Positions 7,727 to 16,309 of a stretch of DNA of 28,766 nt are shown piece by piece. Position numbers and translations under genes: made by a program. The stretch comes from Candidatus Schekmanbacteria bacterium RIFCSPLOWO2_02_FULL_38_14 (GTDB lineage: Bacteria; Schekmanbacteria; GWA2-38-11), in NCBI GenBank assembly GCA_001790855.1, contig MGDH01000029.1, forward strand, positions 1-28,766, written 5' to 3'. The stretch's first letter is position 1. Each line of letters starts with the position of its first letter. Under the pieces are notes generated by a model, which was given only the letters and a program-made list of their open reading frames with translations, had not been told where the DNA came from and made no database searches.

Positions 7727-9385
7727 ATGAAAGGGAATTTTTTTGAAAAAATATACTTTTGTTTAAAATACCTGAGCTTTCTTATATCAACAAAAATAAT
7801 AAATCAAGCCATAAAAGGCATCTTTTTAATTATTATTCTCATTTCTTTCTTTACTCTCTCTGCTTGTAGAAAGCAAGATATTAACGACTCTGAACCTGCA
7901 ACAGAAAAAATATTCCGTATGAATGTATCCTCTGAGCCGCCAACCCTTGACTGGTCGCTTGCAACAGATAATGTATCCTTTCGTGTTATAACAAACATCA
8001 TGGAGGGCCTGACACAGTTTGATGATGACTTGAATCCAGTACCTGCCATTGCCAGAAAATGGGAAACATCAGAGGACGGTAAAAGAATAACATTTTTTTT
8101 AAGAGATGATGTATTTTGGACTGATGGGAAACCTGTAACTGCTTATGATTTTGAATATTCATGGAAGAGACTGCTTAATCCAAAAACAGGCGCTGAATAT
8201 GCATACTTTCTTTCTGATTTGGTAAATGCCTTTGAATATAATTCAGGGGCTATAAAGGATTCTTCGCTGGTTGGAGTAAGAGCAAAATCAGACAGGATTC
8301 TTGAAATCCATCTTAAAAAACCTGTTGTATATTTTCCAAGCCTTACAACCTTTATGGTTACATTTCCATTAAGGGAAGACATAATTGAAAAGTTTAACAA
8401 CAGATGGGCAGAGCCAGAAAATATTATAACCAATGGACCCTTTAAGCTGGATAGATGGGAACATGAATATAAATTGGAGCTTGTTTCAAACAGGAAATAT
8501 TACGGAGATACTCCGAAAATCGACCGGATAAAAATGTTTGTTGTTGGAGAAAACAACACAGCCCTTACCCTTTATGAAACCGGAGACCTTGATATGGTAA
8601 ATATCCCGCCACTTGCAATAAGTTATTATAAAAATCACAAAGAATATATCAATTTCCCCCAACTCCGCGGATATTATTATGGCTTTAATATCAGGAAAAA
8701 ACCTTTTAATGATGTAAGGGTCAGAAAGGCTTTCACAATGGCAATTGACAGAGCTAAGATTGTCGAGTTGTTAAAAGGAGGAGAATTGCCTGCCAGCTCA
8801 TGGATTCCAAAGGGGATGTTCGGATACAACAAAGAAATTGGAATCAGGTTTAATCCTGAGTCAGCAAGAAAACTTCTATCAGAGGCAGGTTATCCCCACG
8901 GGGAAAATTTTCCTACAGTTACAATTGCTTTCAACACAGATTCAGAAAATAAATTAATTGCTGAAAACATACAGTCTCAGCTTAAAAAAAACCTCAATAT
9001 GAATGTTATCCTTGATAACCAGGAGTGGAAAGTCTATCTGAAAAACCTAAAGACTAACACTCCCCAGATTTTCAGGCTCGGATGGGGAGCAGATTACCCT
9101 GACCCTGATAATTTTATGAACCTCTTCACCACTCATAGCGGCAACAATAATACAGGGTGGGGAAATCCAGAATACGACCGGCTGATTGCAATCGGCACAG
9201 CAGAAAGAACCAGAACCTTAAGAACAAAAATTTATGATAGGGCTCAGAAAATCCTATGCGAAGAAGATATACCTATAATGCCTCTTTTTGTTGCAGCCCA
9301 GAATATTCTTTTAAAAAACAAAATTAAAGGATTTAAACCAGATGCAATGGATATTCTTTATCTCAAAAAGATTTATATAAAATAA
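7727..9385 (+). CDS. Peptide ABC transporter substrate-binding lipoprotein (SBP_bac_5)
   Basis: 552 residues, DppA/OppA family. A hydrophobic stretch ends in the lipobox LSAC (Cys47), after which the mature protein would be anchored to a membrane lipid. The family core follows: SSEPPTLDWSLATDN, VITNIMEGLTQFDDDLNPVP, WTDGKPVTAYDFEYSWKRLL, GYYYGFNIRKKPFNDVRVR, GWGADYPDPDNFMNLF. It binds oligopeptides or similar solutes and hands them to the two permeases immediately downstream (1-bp gap to the next gene). The stretch before the lipobox is unusually long (46 residues, partly hydrophobic), and no better start codon is visible nearer to it. The site before ATG 7727 is weak. Substrate specificity cannot be told. 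Confidence 0.93.
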   Translation: MKGNFFEKIYFCLKYLSFLISTKIINQAIKGIFLIIILISFFTLSACRKQDINDSEPATEKIFRMNVSSEPPTLDWSLATDNVSFRVITNIMEGLTQFDDDLNPVPAIARKWETSEDGKRITFFLRDDVFWTDGKPVTAYDFEYSWKRLLNPKTGAEYAYFLSDLVNAFEYNSGAIKDSSLVGVRAKSDRILEIHLKKPVVYFPSLTTFMVTFPLREDIIEKFNNRWAEPENIITNGPFKLDRWEHEYKLELVSNRKYYGDTPKIDRIKMFVVGENNTALTLYETGDLDMVNIPPLAISYYKNHKEYINFPQLRGYYYGFNIRKKPFNDVRVRKAFTMAIDRAKIVELLKGGELPASSWIPKGMFGYNKEIGIRFNPESARKLLSEAGYPHGENFPTVTIAFNTDSENKLIAENIQSQLKKNLNMNVILDNQEWKVYLKNLKTNTPQIFRLGWGADYPDPDNFMNLFTTHSGNNNTGWGNPEYDRLIAIGTAERTRTLRTKIYDRAQKILCEEDIPIMPLFVAAQNILLKNKIKGFKPDAMDILYLKKIYIK

Positions 9386-9386
9386 A

Positions 9387-10304
9387 ATGGCTAAATTCAT
9401 TTTAAAAAGATTTCTTTTGGGTTTCCCTGTCCTTTTTATAGTAGCTTCTCTGACTTTTTTCCTGATGCATATTGTACCCGGTGGTCCATTTGACCAGGAA
9501 AAAAATCTTCCACAGGAAATAAAAATAAACATTGAAGCTAAATACAATCTGGATAAGCCTGTAGCCATCCAGTATTTCATCTATATGTCAAACCTTGCAA
9601 AAGGAAATTTTGGTCCCTCATATAAATACCTCACCAGAAATGTTAATGATATCATTGCTCAGACATTTCCTGTGTCGGCTGAGCTTGGAATATTGGCGTT
9701 TATTACTGCTATAGTGCTTGGGATAAGCACAGGGATTATTTCTGCTTTAAAGGTTAACACTCTTATTGACAGGTTAAGCCAGTTCTTTGCTACTGTCGGG
9801 GTTTCTATACCAAATTTTGTGCTCGCAGCGCTTCTTATTCTTGTGTTCTCAAATATTCTCAAACTCCTCCCCTCAGCCCTGTGGGAAAGCCCCAGACACA
9901 TCATTCTTCCGGCAATAACGCTTGGCATCGGACCAGCAGCTTACATATCAAGGCTTGTCAGAGGCAGCATTATCGAGACAATGAACAAAGACTATATCAA
10001 AACTGCAAGGTCAAAGGGATTGAGTGAACCCCTAATTCTTTTCAAGCACATTCTGAAAAATGCTCTTTCTCCTGTAGTAACAATATTGGGTCCTCTTGGA
10101 GCAACTCTTATAACAGGGTCATTTATTGTTGAGTATATATTCTCAATCCCAGGCATTGGTAAGTTTTTCATAACCGCTGTAACAAACAGGGACTATCCGC
10201 TGATAATCGGGATAACTCTGATATATACTGCTCTTATAATAGTTGCAAATATTGTTGTAGATATTATTTACTCGCTGATTGACCCGAGAGTGAGGGTTCA
10301 ATGA
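9387..10304 (+). CDS. dppB: Peptide ABC transporter permease, DppB/OppB type
   Basis: 305 residues with an N-terminal helix followed by an external segment (GGPFDQEKNLPQEIKINIEAK) and then five further helices, the DppB/OppB topology. The cytoplasmic EAA loop that contacts the ATPase is at about 190-235 (YIKTARSKGLSEPLILFKHI, then LKNALSPVV). The C-terminus IIYSLIDPRVRV is typical. It forms the inner-membrane channel with the DppC-type partner, with which it overlaps by 4 bp (ATGA), so the two are translationally coupled. Confidence 0.95.
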   Translation: MAKFILKRFLLGFPVLFIVASLTFFLMHIVPGGPFDQEKNLPQEIKINIEAKYNLDKPVAIQYFIYMSNLAKGNFGPSYKYLTRNVNDIIAQTFPVSAELGILAFITAIVLGISTGIISALKVNTLIDRLSQFFATVGVSIPNFVLAALLILVFSNILKLLPSALWESPRHIILPAITLGIGPAAYISRLVRGSIIETMNKDYIKTARSKGLSEPLILFKHILKNALSPVVTILGPLGATLITGSFIVEYIFSIPGIGKFFITAVTNRDYPLIIGITLIYTALIIVANIVVDIIYSLIDPRVRVQ

Positions 10305-11170
10305 GGCAATTTGTTGAAAGAATAAAGAAAGACAGAATAGCTCTTCTGAGCCTTTTTGTTATTACTACTGTATGTTCTGCTGCAATTTTTTCTCCTTACC
10401 TCTCTCCTTACCCTTTTGATGCACAGGATACCAGCGATGTTTTAAAAGGACCTTCCTTAAAACATCTCCTTGGAACTGACAGGCTGGGACGGGATATTTT
10501 AAGCAGAATAATTTACGGAGCACGGATATCAATGCTTATTGGAATTGTTTCTTCGCTCATATCTCTTGCAATTGGAGCTGTTTACGGTGCTATTTCAGGA
10601 CTCGCAGGAGGCAAAACAGATGACTTTATGATGAGGCTTGTGGATATAATCTACTCATTACCTGACCTTCTTCTGATAATTTTAATTTCAGTAGTAATTG
10701 GCAGAAGCCTCTGGGGAATATTTATTGCACTCTCTATGGTCAGCTGGGTAACAATAGCAAGGCTAATTCGCGGAGAAGTTTTAAAACTCAAAGAACAGGT
10801 ATTCATTGAAGTTGCCAGAGAACTTGGTGCTTCAAATTTCAGAATAATCTTTAATCATCTTTTACCAAACACTTTTGGACCGTTAATCGTAACACTAACA
10901 TTCCGGATACCTGCAGCAATACTTGCAGAATCCACCTTAAGCTTTGTCGGATTAGGGATAACTCCGCCATTTTCAAGCTGGGGAACTCTGTCTAATGATG
11001 GATGGTCTGCAATAAAGTTTTATCCGCATCTTCTCATCTTTCCAAGTGTAACAATATTTTTAACTATACTATCTTTTAATTTTTTTGGTGATTTTATTAG
11101 AGACTACTTTGATCCGGAAATGAAATATAAAATAAGTAGTAATAAGGATTATGTATTAAGAATTAAGTAG
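10301..11170 (+). CDS. dppC: Peptide ABC transporter permease, DppC/OppC type
   Basis: 289 residues. Typical DppC start (short cytoplasmic N-terminus, helix, SPYPFDAQDTSDVLKGPS, LLGTDRLGRDILSRIIYGAR), five more helices, EAA loop at about 160-185 (VARELGASNFRIIFNHLLPN), C-terminal GDFIRDYFDPEMK. Heterodimerises with the DppB-type permease encoded just before. The operon ends here without the DppD and DppF ATPases that normally follow, since the next gene is on the other strand 15 bp away. The complex must borrow ATPases encoded elsewhere. Confidence 0.95.
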   Translation: MRQFVERIKKDRIALLSLFVITTVCSAAIFSPYLSPYPFDAQDTSDVLKGPSLKHLLGTDRLGRDILSRIIYGARISMLIGIVSSLISLAIGAVYGAISGLAGGKTDDFMMRLVDIIYSLPDLLLIILISVVIGRSLWGIFIALSMVSWVTIARLIRGEVLKLKEQVFIEVARELGASNFRIIFNHLLPNTFGPLIVTLTFRIPAAILAESTLSFVGLGITPPFSSWGTLSNDGWSAIKFYPHLLIFPSVTIFLTILSFNFFGDFIRDYFDPEMKYKISSNKDYVLRIK

Positions 11171-11185
11171 GTTAAAACTGCAAAG

Positions 11186-12169
11186 TTAATTTTTCCCGCA
11201 GATAACCAATTGGTTGATTCCTCTCAGCTTTGCTTCTCTCAAAGCTTCCTCAACTCTTTCCATTAACTCCTTTTTGCTGCTTGCATCTTCAGGAAAAGAA
11301 GCAAGTCCGATAGAAATGGTAAGGTTTTTGCTTGGGAGAACTTCTTCATTATCAAACTTCCCCTCTTCAATATTCTTTTTTAATCTTCTTGCAACCAGCG
11401 AAGCCCCATCTTTATTGGACCCCGGAATTATTATTGCAAACGCATCTCCACCATATCTTGCTATTAGATCGCAGTTCCTGCACAAGCTTGTCAGTATCAG
11501 TGCAATTTGCTTCAGGACAAAATCCCCTTTTGGGTAGCCGTTTATTTCATTATAAACTTTGAAGTTATCTATATCAGCCATAATCAGGGATAATGGCTGA
11601 GTCTGTCTTTTTGCCCTTCCTGTCTCAGCCTCAAGCAATTGATGGAAAGTCTTGTGATTGAACAGATGTGTAATGGTATCAATTTTTGAAATCTCTTTGT
11701 AAAAATCCCCTTCTTCTGCCCTTTTTTCAAGAATTCTTCTTTTAAGCGTTCTTGAAACCACGATTTTTATCTGGTCAATGTTAAAAGGTTTGGTTATGTA
11801 ATCTGAAGCTCCAAGCCTCATAGATTCAACTGCGGTTTCAACTGAAGCATATCCAGTCATTACTATGATATCAGTTCCTGGCTCAATCTCCTTTGCAGCC
11901 TTTAAAACACCTATCCCATTTAGACCTGGCATCATGATATCAGTGATCACCAGCTCAAAATATTCCTCCCTGAGTTTTTTAACTGCTTCTTCTCCGTTTG
12001 GCGCTGCAAAAACTTCATACCCTTCCTCAACAAGAACATCAGTCAGCATATTTCTCAGCGTGTCTTCATCATCAACAACAAGAATTTTTGCATTAATTGT
12101 TTTTTCATCTTCCATGCCTTCAGGGATTTTTTCTAAACCTCTTTTTCCATTTTCAATTTTTTTATCCAT
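11186..12169 (-). CDS. Response regulator with GGDEF domain (degenerate GGDAF)
   Basis: 327 residues. Receiver domain 28-145: acidic pair D33-D34, phospho-acceptor D77 (VITDIMMPG), T105, K127 (ITKPF). A short helical linker leads to a GGDEF domain, about 160-325, with MADIDNFKVYNEINGYPKGD, the signature at 240-244 and SIGLASFPED. The signature reads GGDAF: the third-position metal ligand is kept but the following glutamate is replaced by alanine. An RxxD (RNCD, 231-234) sits five residues before it, as in the c-di-GMP inhibitory site. It may thus be a weak cyclase or a c-di-GMP-binding switch. GAGGAA precedes the ATG. It lies 21 bp after purE on the same strand, probably the same transcript; no partner histidine kinase is in the window. 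Confidence 0.92.
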   Translation of the reverse strand: MDKKIENGKRGLEKIPEGMEDEKTINAKILVVDDEDTLRNMLTDVLVEEGYEVFAAPNGEEAVKKLREEYFELVITDIMMPGLNGIGVLKAAKEIEPGTDIIVMTGYASVETAVESMRLGASDYITKPFNIDQIKIVVSRTLKRRILEKRAEEGDFYKEISKIDTITHLFNHKTFHQLLEAETGRAKRQTQPLSLIMADIDNFKVYNEINGYPKGDFVLKQIALILTSLCRNCDLIARYGGDAFAIIIPGSNKDGASLVARRLKKNIEEGKFDNEEVLPSKNLTISIGLASFPEDASSKKELMERVEEALREAKLRGINQLVICGKN

Positions 12170-12190
12170 TATTTTTTCCTCAGAAAAAAA

Positions 12191-12697
12191 TTATTTAGTA
12201 GATTTTGCCTTACGGAGCTTTCTGTCCTTTTCAACAACCTCATCTGCCATCTTTTTTTTGTAATTCTTTAAAGCCTCAGCTAACTTTTTGTCTTCAAGCG
12301 ACAATATCTGAACAGCAAATATAGCAGCATTTTTTGCTCCAGCCTTTCCAATAGCCATAGTTGCCACAGGAATTCCTCCCGGCATCTGAACAGTTGATAA
12401 AAGAGAATCTATCCCGGAAAGGGGAGAAGTACTTAACGGCACCCCAATTACTGGGATGGTTGTGTGAGAAGCAATTGCTCCTGCAAGATGTGCTGCAGCA
12501 CCTGCGCCTGCAATAATTACCCTTACCCCTCTCTTCAAAAGATTCCTGCCATATTCTCCTGCTATATCAGGAGTACGGTGGGCTGAGATTATACGTACTG
12601 AATAAGGAATTTTGAATTCCTTTAAAACCTCTTCAGCTTCTTCCATAATGAAAATATCTGAATCGCTTCCCATTACAATTTCAACTATAGATTTCAA
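12191..12697 (-). CDS. purE: N5-carboxyaminoimidazole ribonucleotide mutase
   Basis: 168 residues, class I PurE. It converts N5-CAIR to CAIR in purine synthesis, in the cytosol as an octamer. Signatures: MGSDSD (9-14), ISAHRTP (38-44) with the catalytic histidine, GAGAAAHLAG, and PLSGIDSLLSTVQMPGGIPV followed by ATMAIG. After the core the protein has a charged Lys-rich tail of about 30 residues. The start is TTG at 12695-12697 with GGGAGA 7-8 nt upstream; the next in-frame ATG lies within the first strand, before GSDSD, and would remove it. Neither purK nor another pur gene is adjacent; instead a response regulator follows. Confidence 0.96.
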   Translation of the reverse strand: MKSIVEIVMGSDSDIFIMEEAEEVLKEFKIPYSVRIISAHRTPDIAGEYGRNLLKRGVRVIIAGAGAAAHLAGAIASHTTIPVIGVPLSTSPLSGIDSLLSTVQMPGGIPVATMAIGKAGAKNAAIFAVQILSLEDKKLAEALKNYKKKMADEVVEKDRKLRKAKSTK

Positions 12698-12783
12698 GAT
12701 TATTCTCCCTTTTCAAAGATATATATTTTTAGTGCAGATTTATTAAAGCCTGATTATCTGATGTTTCCATAAACAAAAACTTG

Positions 12784-12812
12784 TTGAAAAATTTATTATT
12801 TAATATTATAAT
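12784..12812 (+). promoter_or_regulatory. Sigma70-type promoter for the DUF1573 gene
   Basis: TTGAAA (12784-12789), 17 bp, TATAAT (12807-12812): five of six -35 bases and a perfect -10 at optimal spacing. It lies about 115 bp upstream of the ATG at 12928, giving an AT-rich leader. The surrounding DNA is very AT-rich, which lowers certainty. Confidence 0.5.
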
Positions 12813-12927
12813 AAAATGTTATTAAAGATTAATAGTTTATTATAATACCAGAATCCAAATTTCAAATCAAGTTCAAATCTTTAAAATTGGAATTATAAAA
12901 AGTTTAACCTTGAATAAGGAGAAAAAA

Positions 12928-13983
12928 ATGAATCGTTTGAAAATTTTATTCAATTGCAGTTTAGTCTTATTGATTCTGGCTTTGCCTTTCACAGCCTTAA
13001 CAGAAGAAAATAACAACAAATCTAATCCTGCTAAACCATCTGAGAAAACAAAAAAAGCAAAAATCCAGTTTCAGGAAGATTTCTTTGATTTTGGTAAAAT
13101 CGAACAACAGGTAACTGTTGAGCATATATTTAAATTTAAAAACACAGGAGATGCTGATTTGAGAATTGACCATTTGAAATCATCCTGCAGCTGTACAGCA
13201 GCACTTATTAGTTCAAAGGTTATACCTCCCGGAGAAAACGGAGAGATTAAAGTTGCCTTTTCATCTAAAAGCTTCCAGGGAAAAGTTAAAAGAACAGTTC
13301 TTGTTTTTTCAAATGACCCGGATAATGGAAAATATACATTAAATATAAAGGCAAATGTTCAGGCATTTCTCGAAGCAAACCCAAAATATATAGACTTTGG
13401 CAGTTTAAAAAACGGAGAAACTGTGTCAAGAGGGTTTGCTGTAAAAAATCTTACAAATGAGCCCGTTACCATAAAAGAGGTTAAAATAGATATTAAGGAT
13501 ATCAAGGTAGGTGAATTTGAAAAAGAAATAAACCCCAATGAAGAAATAACAATTAATTTGACATTAACATCATCCTCTTCACCAGGTAATTTTTTCGGGA
13601 ATATAGAGATTGCTACTGCCCAACATTCAGATAAAAAACTCGTTATCGCCGCTACAGGAAAAATTCTTGGTGATATAATATTAACCCCTGACAATATTTA
13701 TTTTGGAGTAGTTAAAAAAGGGGGGAAATCCGAGCAAAAAATAAAGATTGCCAACAACAGCAACATAGCTCTAAAATTATTGGAAGTGGAGTCAAGCTTT
13801 GAATTCATTAAATTAAATTTTAAAGAAAAAACTCTTTTGCCAAAGGAAAACATCGAGTTAACTCTATCTTTGCTTCCTGTTGCTCCTGCTGGCTCATTCA
13901 ATGGGAAAATAGATATTAAAACTGACAACAAAGTTCAACCCTTGCTTTCCGCAATGCTCTACGGAGTAGTAAAAGACAGATAG
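12928..13983 (+). CDS. Secreted protein with three ASH/DUF1573-like Ig domains
   Basis: 351 residues from the ATG at 12928, which has AAGGAG seven bases before it. A TTG at 12910 would add six residues but leaves the ribosome-binding site inside the gene, so I reject it. A signal peptide (MNRLKILFNCSLVLLILALP then FTALT) precedes a polar linker and three Ig-like beta repeats. Each opens with a F/I-D/Y-FG motif (FFDFGKIEQ, YIDFGSLKNGE, IYFGVVKKGG), and the first has KSSCSCTAALIS with two close cysteines. DUF1573 domains are common in secreted proteins of Bacteroidetes, Planctomycetes and delta-like lineages; they are thought to mediate binding and have no known enzyme activity. Confidence 0.88.
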   Translation: MNRLKILFNCSLVLLILALPFTALTEENNNKSNPAKPSEKTKKAKIQFQEDFFDFGKIEQQVTVEHIFKFKNTGDADLRIDHLKSSCSCTAALISSKVIPPGENGEIKVAFSSKSFQGKVKRTVLVFSNDPDNGKYTLNIKANVQAFLEANPKYIDFGSLKNGETVSRGFAVKNLTNEPVTIKEVKIDIKDIKVGEFEKEINPNEEITINLTLTSSSSPGNFFGNIEIATAQHSDKKLVIAATGKILGDIILTPDNIYFGVVKKGGKSEQKIKIANNSNIALKLLEVESSFEFIKLNFKEKTLLPKENIELTLSLLPVAPAGSFNGKIDIKTDNKVQPLLSAMLYGVVKDR

Positions 13984-13998
13984 TCCGGCAGAACAGAC

Positions 13999-14027
13999 TG
14001 AAAATGCATAGAGAGCGAATCAAAAAA
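13999..14027 (+). repeat. Dispersed 29-bp repeat, copy 2
   Basis: TGAAAATGCATAG, AGA, GCG, AATCAAAAAA: 25 of 29 positions equal to the copy at 3465-3493, same orientation. It fills most of the 51-bp gap between the DUF1573 gene and the amidohydrolase gene and ends 7 bp before the ATG, where a ribosome-binding site would be expected but none is seen. Confidence 0.5.
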
Positions 14028-14034
14028 TATTTTA

Positions 14035-15318
14035 ATGATGCCTATTAACAGTAGCGTAACCATTTTCCGGGCTTCCTATGTCTTACCAATAGATTCTCCA
14101 TTAATAAGTGATGGGGCAATAAAAATAAAAGGTAACAGGATAGTTGAAGTCTCTTCTTTTTCTGATATTACAAAAACAAGAAAAGATAAATTAGTATTAC
14201 TTCCTGGATTTTTGATTATGCCTGGTTTTGTAAATGCACATACCCATCTCGAGCTTTCCTGCCTAAAAGGAATAACAAGAGAAAGACATTCATTCTCAAA
14301 ATGGATTCTTGAAGTAATTGATGCAAAAAAGAAAATATCTGAAAAAGACTATGAGAAATCCATAGAAAGTGGAATTCTTGAGTCAATAAAAGGCGGCATT
14401 ACAACCTTTGGAGATATCTCCGGCACAGGATTTACTCCTAAGGTAATGAAAAGGCTTGGTGCAAGAGGAGTCGTTTTTCATGAAATAATAGGATTTAAAG
14501 AAAAAAATGCTGTAAATGCTTTCTATGAATTGTGTATGAAGGTAGCTATTTCTAAAAGTCTTCTTTTGAAAGAATATTCGCTTATTGATATAGGGCTCTC
14601 TCCTCATTCCTCTTACTCGGTATCTCCTTACCTTTTCAAACTCTCAAGCGATCTTGCAAAAAGATTGAAACTTCCAGTATCAATTCACCTTGCTGAAACA
14701 GAAGAAGAAATAAGATTTTTAAAAAAAGGCAATGGTCCCTTTAAGGCTCTTCTTTCAGGGCTTAATAGTTTTGATAAAAAATGGAAAGCGCCTGTGTGTT
14801 CTCCTTTAAAATACCTTTATACTATGAATGTGTTTACTTCTAAAACAAGCATTGTCCATTTTAATTTCTTTGACAATGAAGACTTGAAAATTGCGAAAAA
14901 ACTCAAAATCAAAGTAATCTTCTGCCCAAAGAGTAACAATGAATGGTTTGAAAGAAAAAGCTCTCCGCTTATAGATTGTCTGCAAAATTCAATACCTGTT
15001 TCTCTCGGAACAGATAGCCTTGCAAGCAATAATTGTTACAATATGTTTGATGAAATGCGAATGCTCAAATCTTTTCATCCCTCTATCTGTTCAGAAAAGA
15101 TTTTACAAATCGCAACTTTAGGCGGAGCTTTTTGCATTGGATTAAAAAATAAAACAGGAAGCCTTGCTCCTGGAAAGTTTGCTGATTTCATAGCAGTTAA
15201 AATTCCAGAAAAAGTAAAGCCGGAAAACTTAGCAGAATATCTTGTCAGAGAAAAAAAAGAAGTCTGTTTGTCGGTAATAAACGGACAAGTGGTTTATAAC
15301 AAATTATCAATATTATAG
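14035..15318 (+). CDS. Metal-dependent amidohydrolase, deaminase type (COG0402)
   Basis: 427 residues with the amidohydrolase layout: N-terminal beta sandwich, GFVNAHTHLELS metal motif (H69 and H71), SPHSSYSVSP (H191), SIHLAETEEE (H218), IVHFNFFD (H275), SLGTDSLASNN (D327), and the closing strand PGKFADFIAV. This set belongs to the MtaD/SsnA/guanine-deaminase branch, which deaminates or hydrolyses purine-like nucleosides with a bound metal. The HTHLELS variant is also what I associate with aminofutalosine deaminases of the futalosine menaquinone pathway, but no other mqn gene is adjacent, so the substrate stays open. Start ATG 14035 (or 14038) lacks a visible ribosome-binding site. Confidence 0.85.
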   Translation: MMPINSSVTIFRASYVLPIDSPLISDGAIKIKGNRIVEVSSFSDITKTRKDKLVLLPGFLIMPGFVNAHTHLELSCLKGITRERHSFSKWILEVIDAKKKISEKDYEKSIESGILESIKGGITTFGDISGTGFTPKVMKRLGARGVVFHEIIGFKEKNAVNAFYELCMKVAISKSLLLKEYSLIDIGLSPHSSYSVSPYLFKLSSDLAKRLKLPVSIHLAETEEEIRFLKKGNGPFKALLSGLNSFDKKWKAPVCSPLKYLYTMNVFTSKTSIVHFNFFDNEDLKIAKKLKIKVIFCPKSNNEWFERKSSPLIDCLQNSIPVSLGTDSLASNNCYNMFDEMRMLKSFHPSICSEKILQIATLGGAFCIGLKNKTGSLAPGKFADFIAVKIPEKVKPENLAEYLVREKKEVCLSVINGQVVYNKLSIL

Positions 15319-15378
15319 GAATAAAGGGTGACAAACTGCTCACCGATATCTATCAAATCTCAAATATTCCTCTTTTTC

Positions 15379-15408
15379 TTGACATGGAATATTAAATGCT
15401 ATTTTAAT
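15379..15408 (+). promoter_or_regulatory. Sigma70-type promoter for the UbiA-like/GT2 pair
   Basis: Perfect TTGACA (15379-15384), 18 bp, TTTAAT (15403-15408, five of six). Transcription would start near 15415, giving a leader of about 20 nt with AGGA before the ATG at 15434. Confidence 0.5.
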
Positions 15409-15433
15409 TGATTCAAATAGGATTAATCTTTTA

Positions 15434-16297
15434 ATGATAAATGCTGTAATTCAAATTTTAAGGCCAAAACAATGGACAAAGAATCTGATTATATTTTCAG
15501 GACTTATCTTTTCTGGAAACCTTTTTAATGAAACACTGCTGACAAAGAGCTTTTTTGCTTTCATTCTCTTTTGCGGTCTCTCCTCAAGCATATATATTAT
15601 CAATGATATCTTTGATTTGGAAAATGATAGGAGGCATCCCTTAAAGTGCCTCAGGCCATTACCTTCAGGCAAGATAAAAATAAGCCTTGCTGCAACATTA
15701 GCATTATTACTAGCCTTAATATGCTTATCTCTATCATTTGTACTCCATTTCTATCTTGGAATAATGGGGGCAATATATTTTCTATGTTTTGTTCTGTATT
15801 CTACCTTTCTTAAACATATTGTAATTCTGGATGTACTCATAATCTCTATGGGCTTTGTCCTAAGGGCTGTGGCTGGTGCATTGGCAATAGAAGTCAGAGT
15901 TTCTTCATGGTTTCTCATCTGCACATTTCTTCTTTCTCTCTTTCTAGCCCTTGGCAAACGCAGACATGAACTTGTTCTGTTAAATGACCAGGCTGGTAAG
16001 CACAGAAAAATTCTTGAAGAGTATAGTCCGTATTTTCTGGACCAGATGATATCAGTTGTCACTCCTTCTACAGTGCTTGCCTATTCTATATATACACTTT
16101 CATCTGATGCCATATGCCCAAACCTTGAGTTCACAATCCCTTTTGTGGTATATGGAATCTTCAGGTATTTATATCTTATTCATCAGAAGGGAAAAGGGGG
16201 AAACCCAGAGATTATATTGCTTACAGATGTACCGATTATTATCAATTTGCTTTTATGGGGTTTAAGCAGCATCTATATTGTTTACTTTTTTAATTGA
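15434..16297 (+). CDS. Decaprenyl-phosphate phosphoribosyltransferase-like UbiA protein
   Basis: 287 residues, a multi-helix integral membrane protein. Motifs: RPKQWTKNLIIFSGLIFSG at the N-terminus, first Asp motif NDIFDLENDRRHPLKCLRPL (57-76), second motif region FLKHIVILDVLIISMGFVLR, then GKRRHEL and LIHQKGKGGNPEIILLTD. This is the Rv3806c subfamily of UbiA transferases, not the quinone branch. Its mycobacterial member moves phosphoribose from PRPP to a polyprenyl phosphate, the first committed step to polyprenyl-phospho-arabinose. Here the product could feed a ribose- or arabinose-containing surface glycan. It is followed 12 bp later by a polyprenol-phosphate-type glycosyltransferase, which supports a lipid-linked sugar role. 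No DprE1/DprE2 is in the window. Confidence 0.88.
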   Translation: MINAVIQILRPKQWTKNLIIFSGLIFSGNLFNETLLTKSFFAFILFCGLSSSIYIINDIFDLENDRRHPLKCLRPLPSGKIKISLAATLALLLALICLSLSFVLHFYLGIMGAIYFLCFVLYSTFLKHIVILDVLIISMGFVLRAVAGALAIEVRVSSWFLICTFLLSLFLALGKRRHELVLLNDQAGKHRKILEEYSPYFLDQMISVVTPSTVLAYSIYTLSSDAICPNLEFTIPFVVYGIFRYLYLIHQKGKGGNPEIILLTDVPIIINLLLWGLSSIYIVYFFN

Positions 16298-16309
16298 GAA
16301 AGCTTTTAA

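Noticed and set aside
12910-12927. TTG start for the DUF1573 protein at 12910
   Set aside because: AAGGAG lies seven bases before the ATG at 12928 and would be inside the gene with the upstream start.
15327-15345. Terminator after the amidohydrolase gene (GGTGA with TCACC)
   Set aside because: Only a 5-bp stem and no T-run after it.
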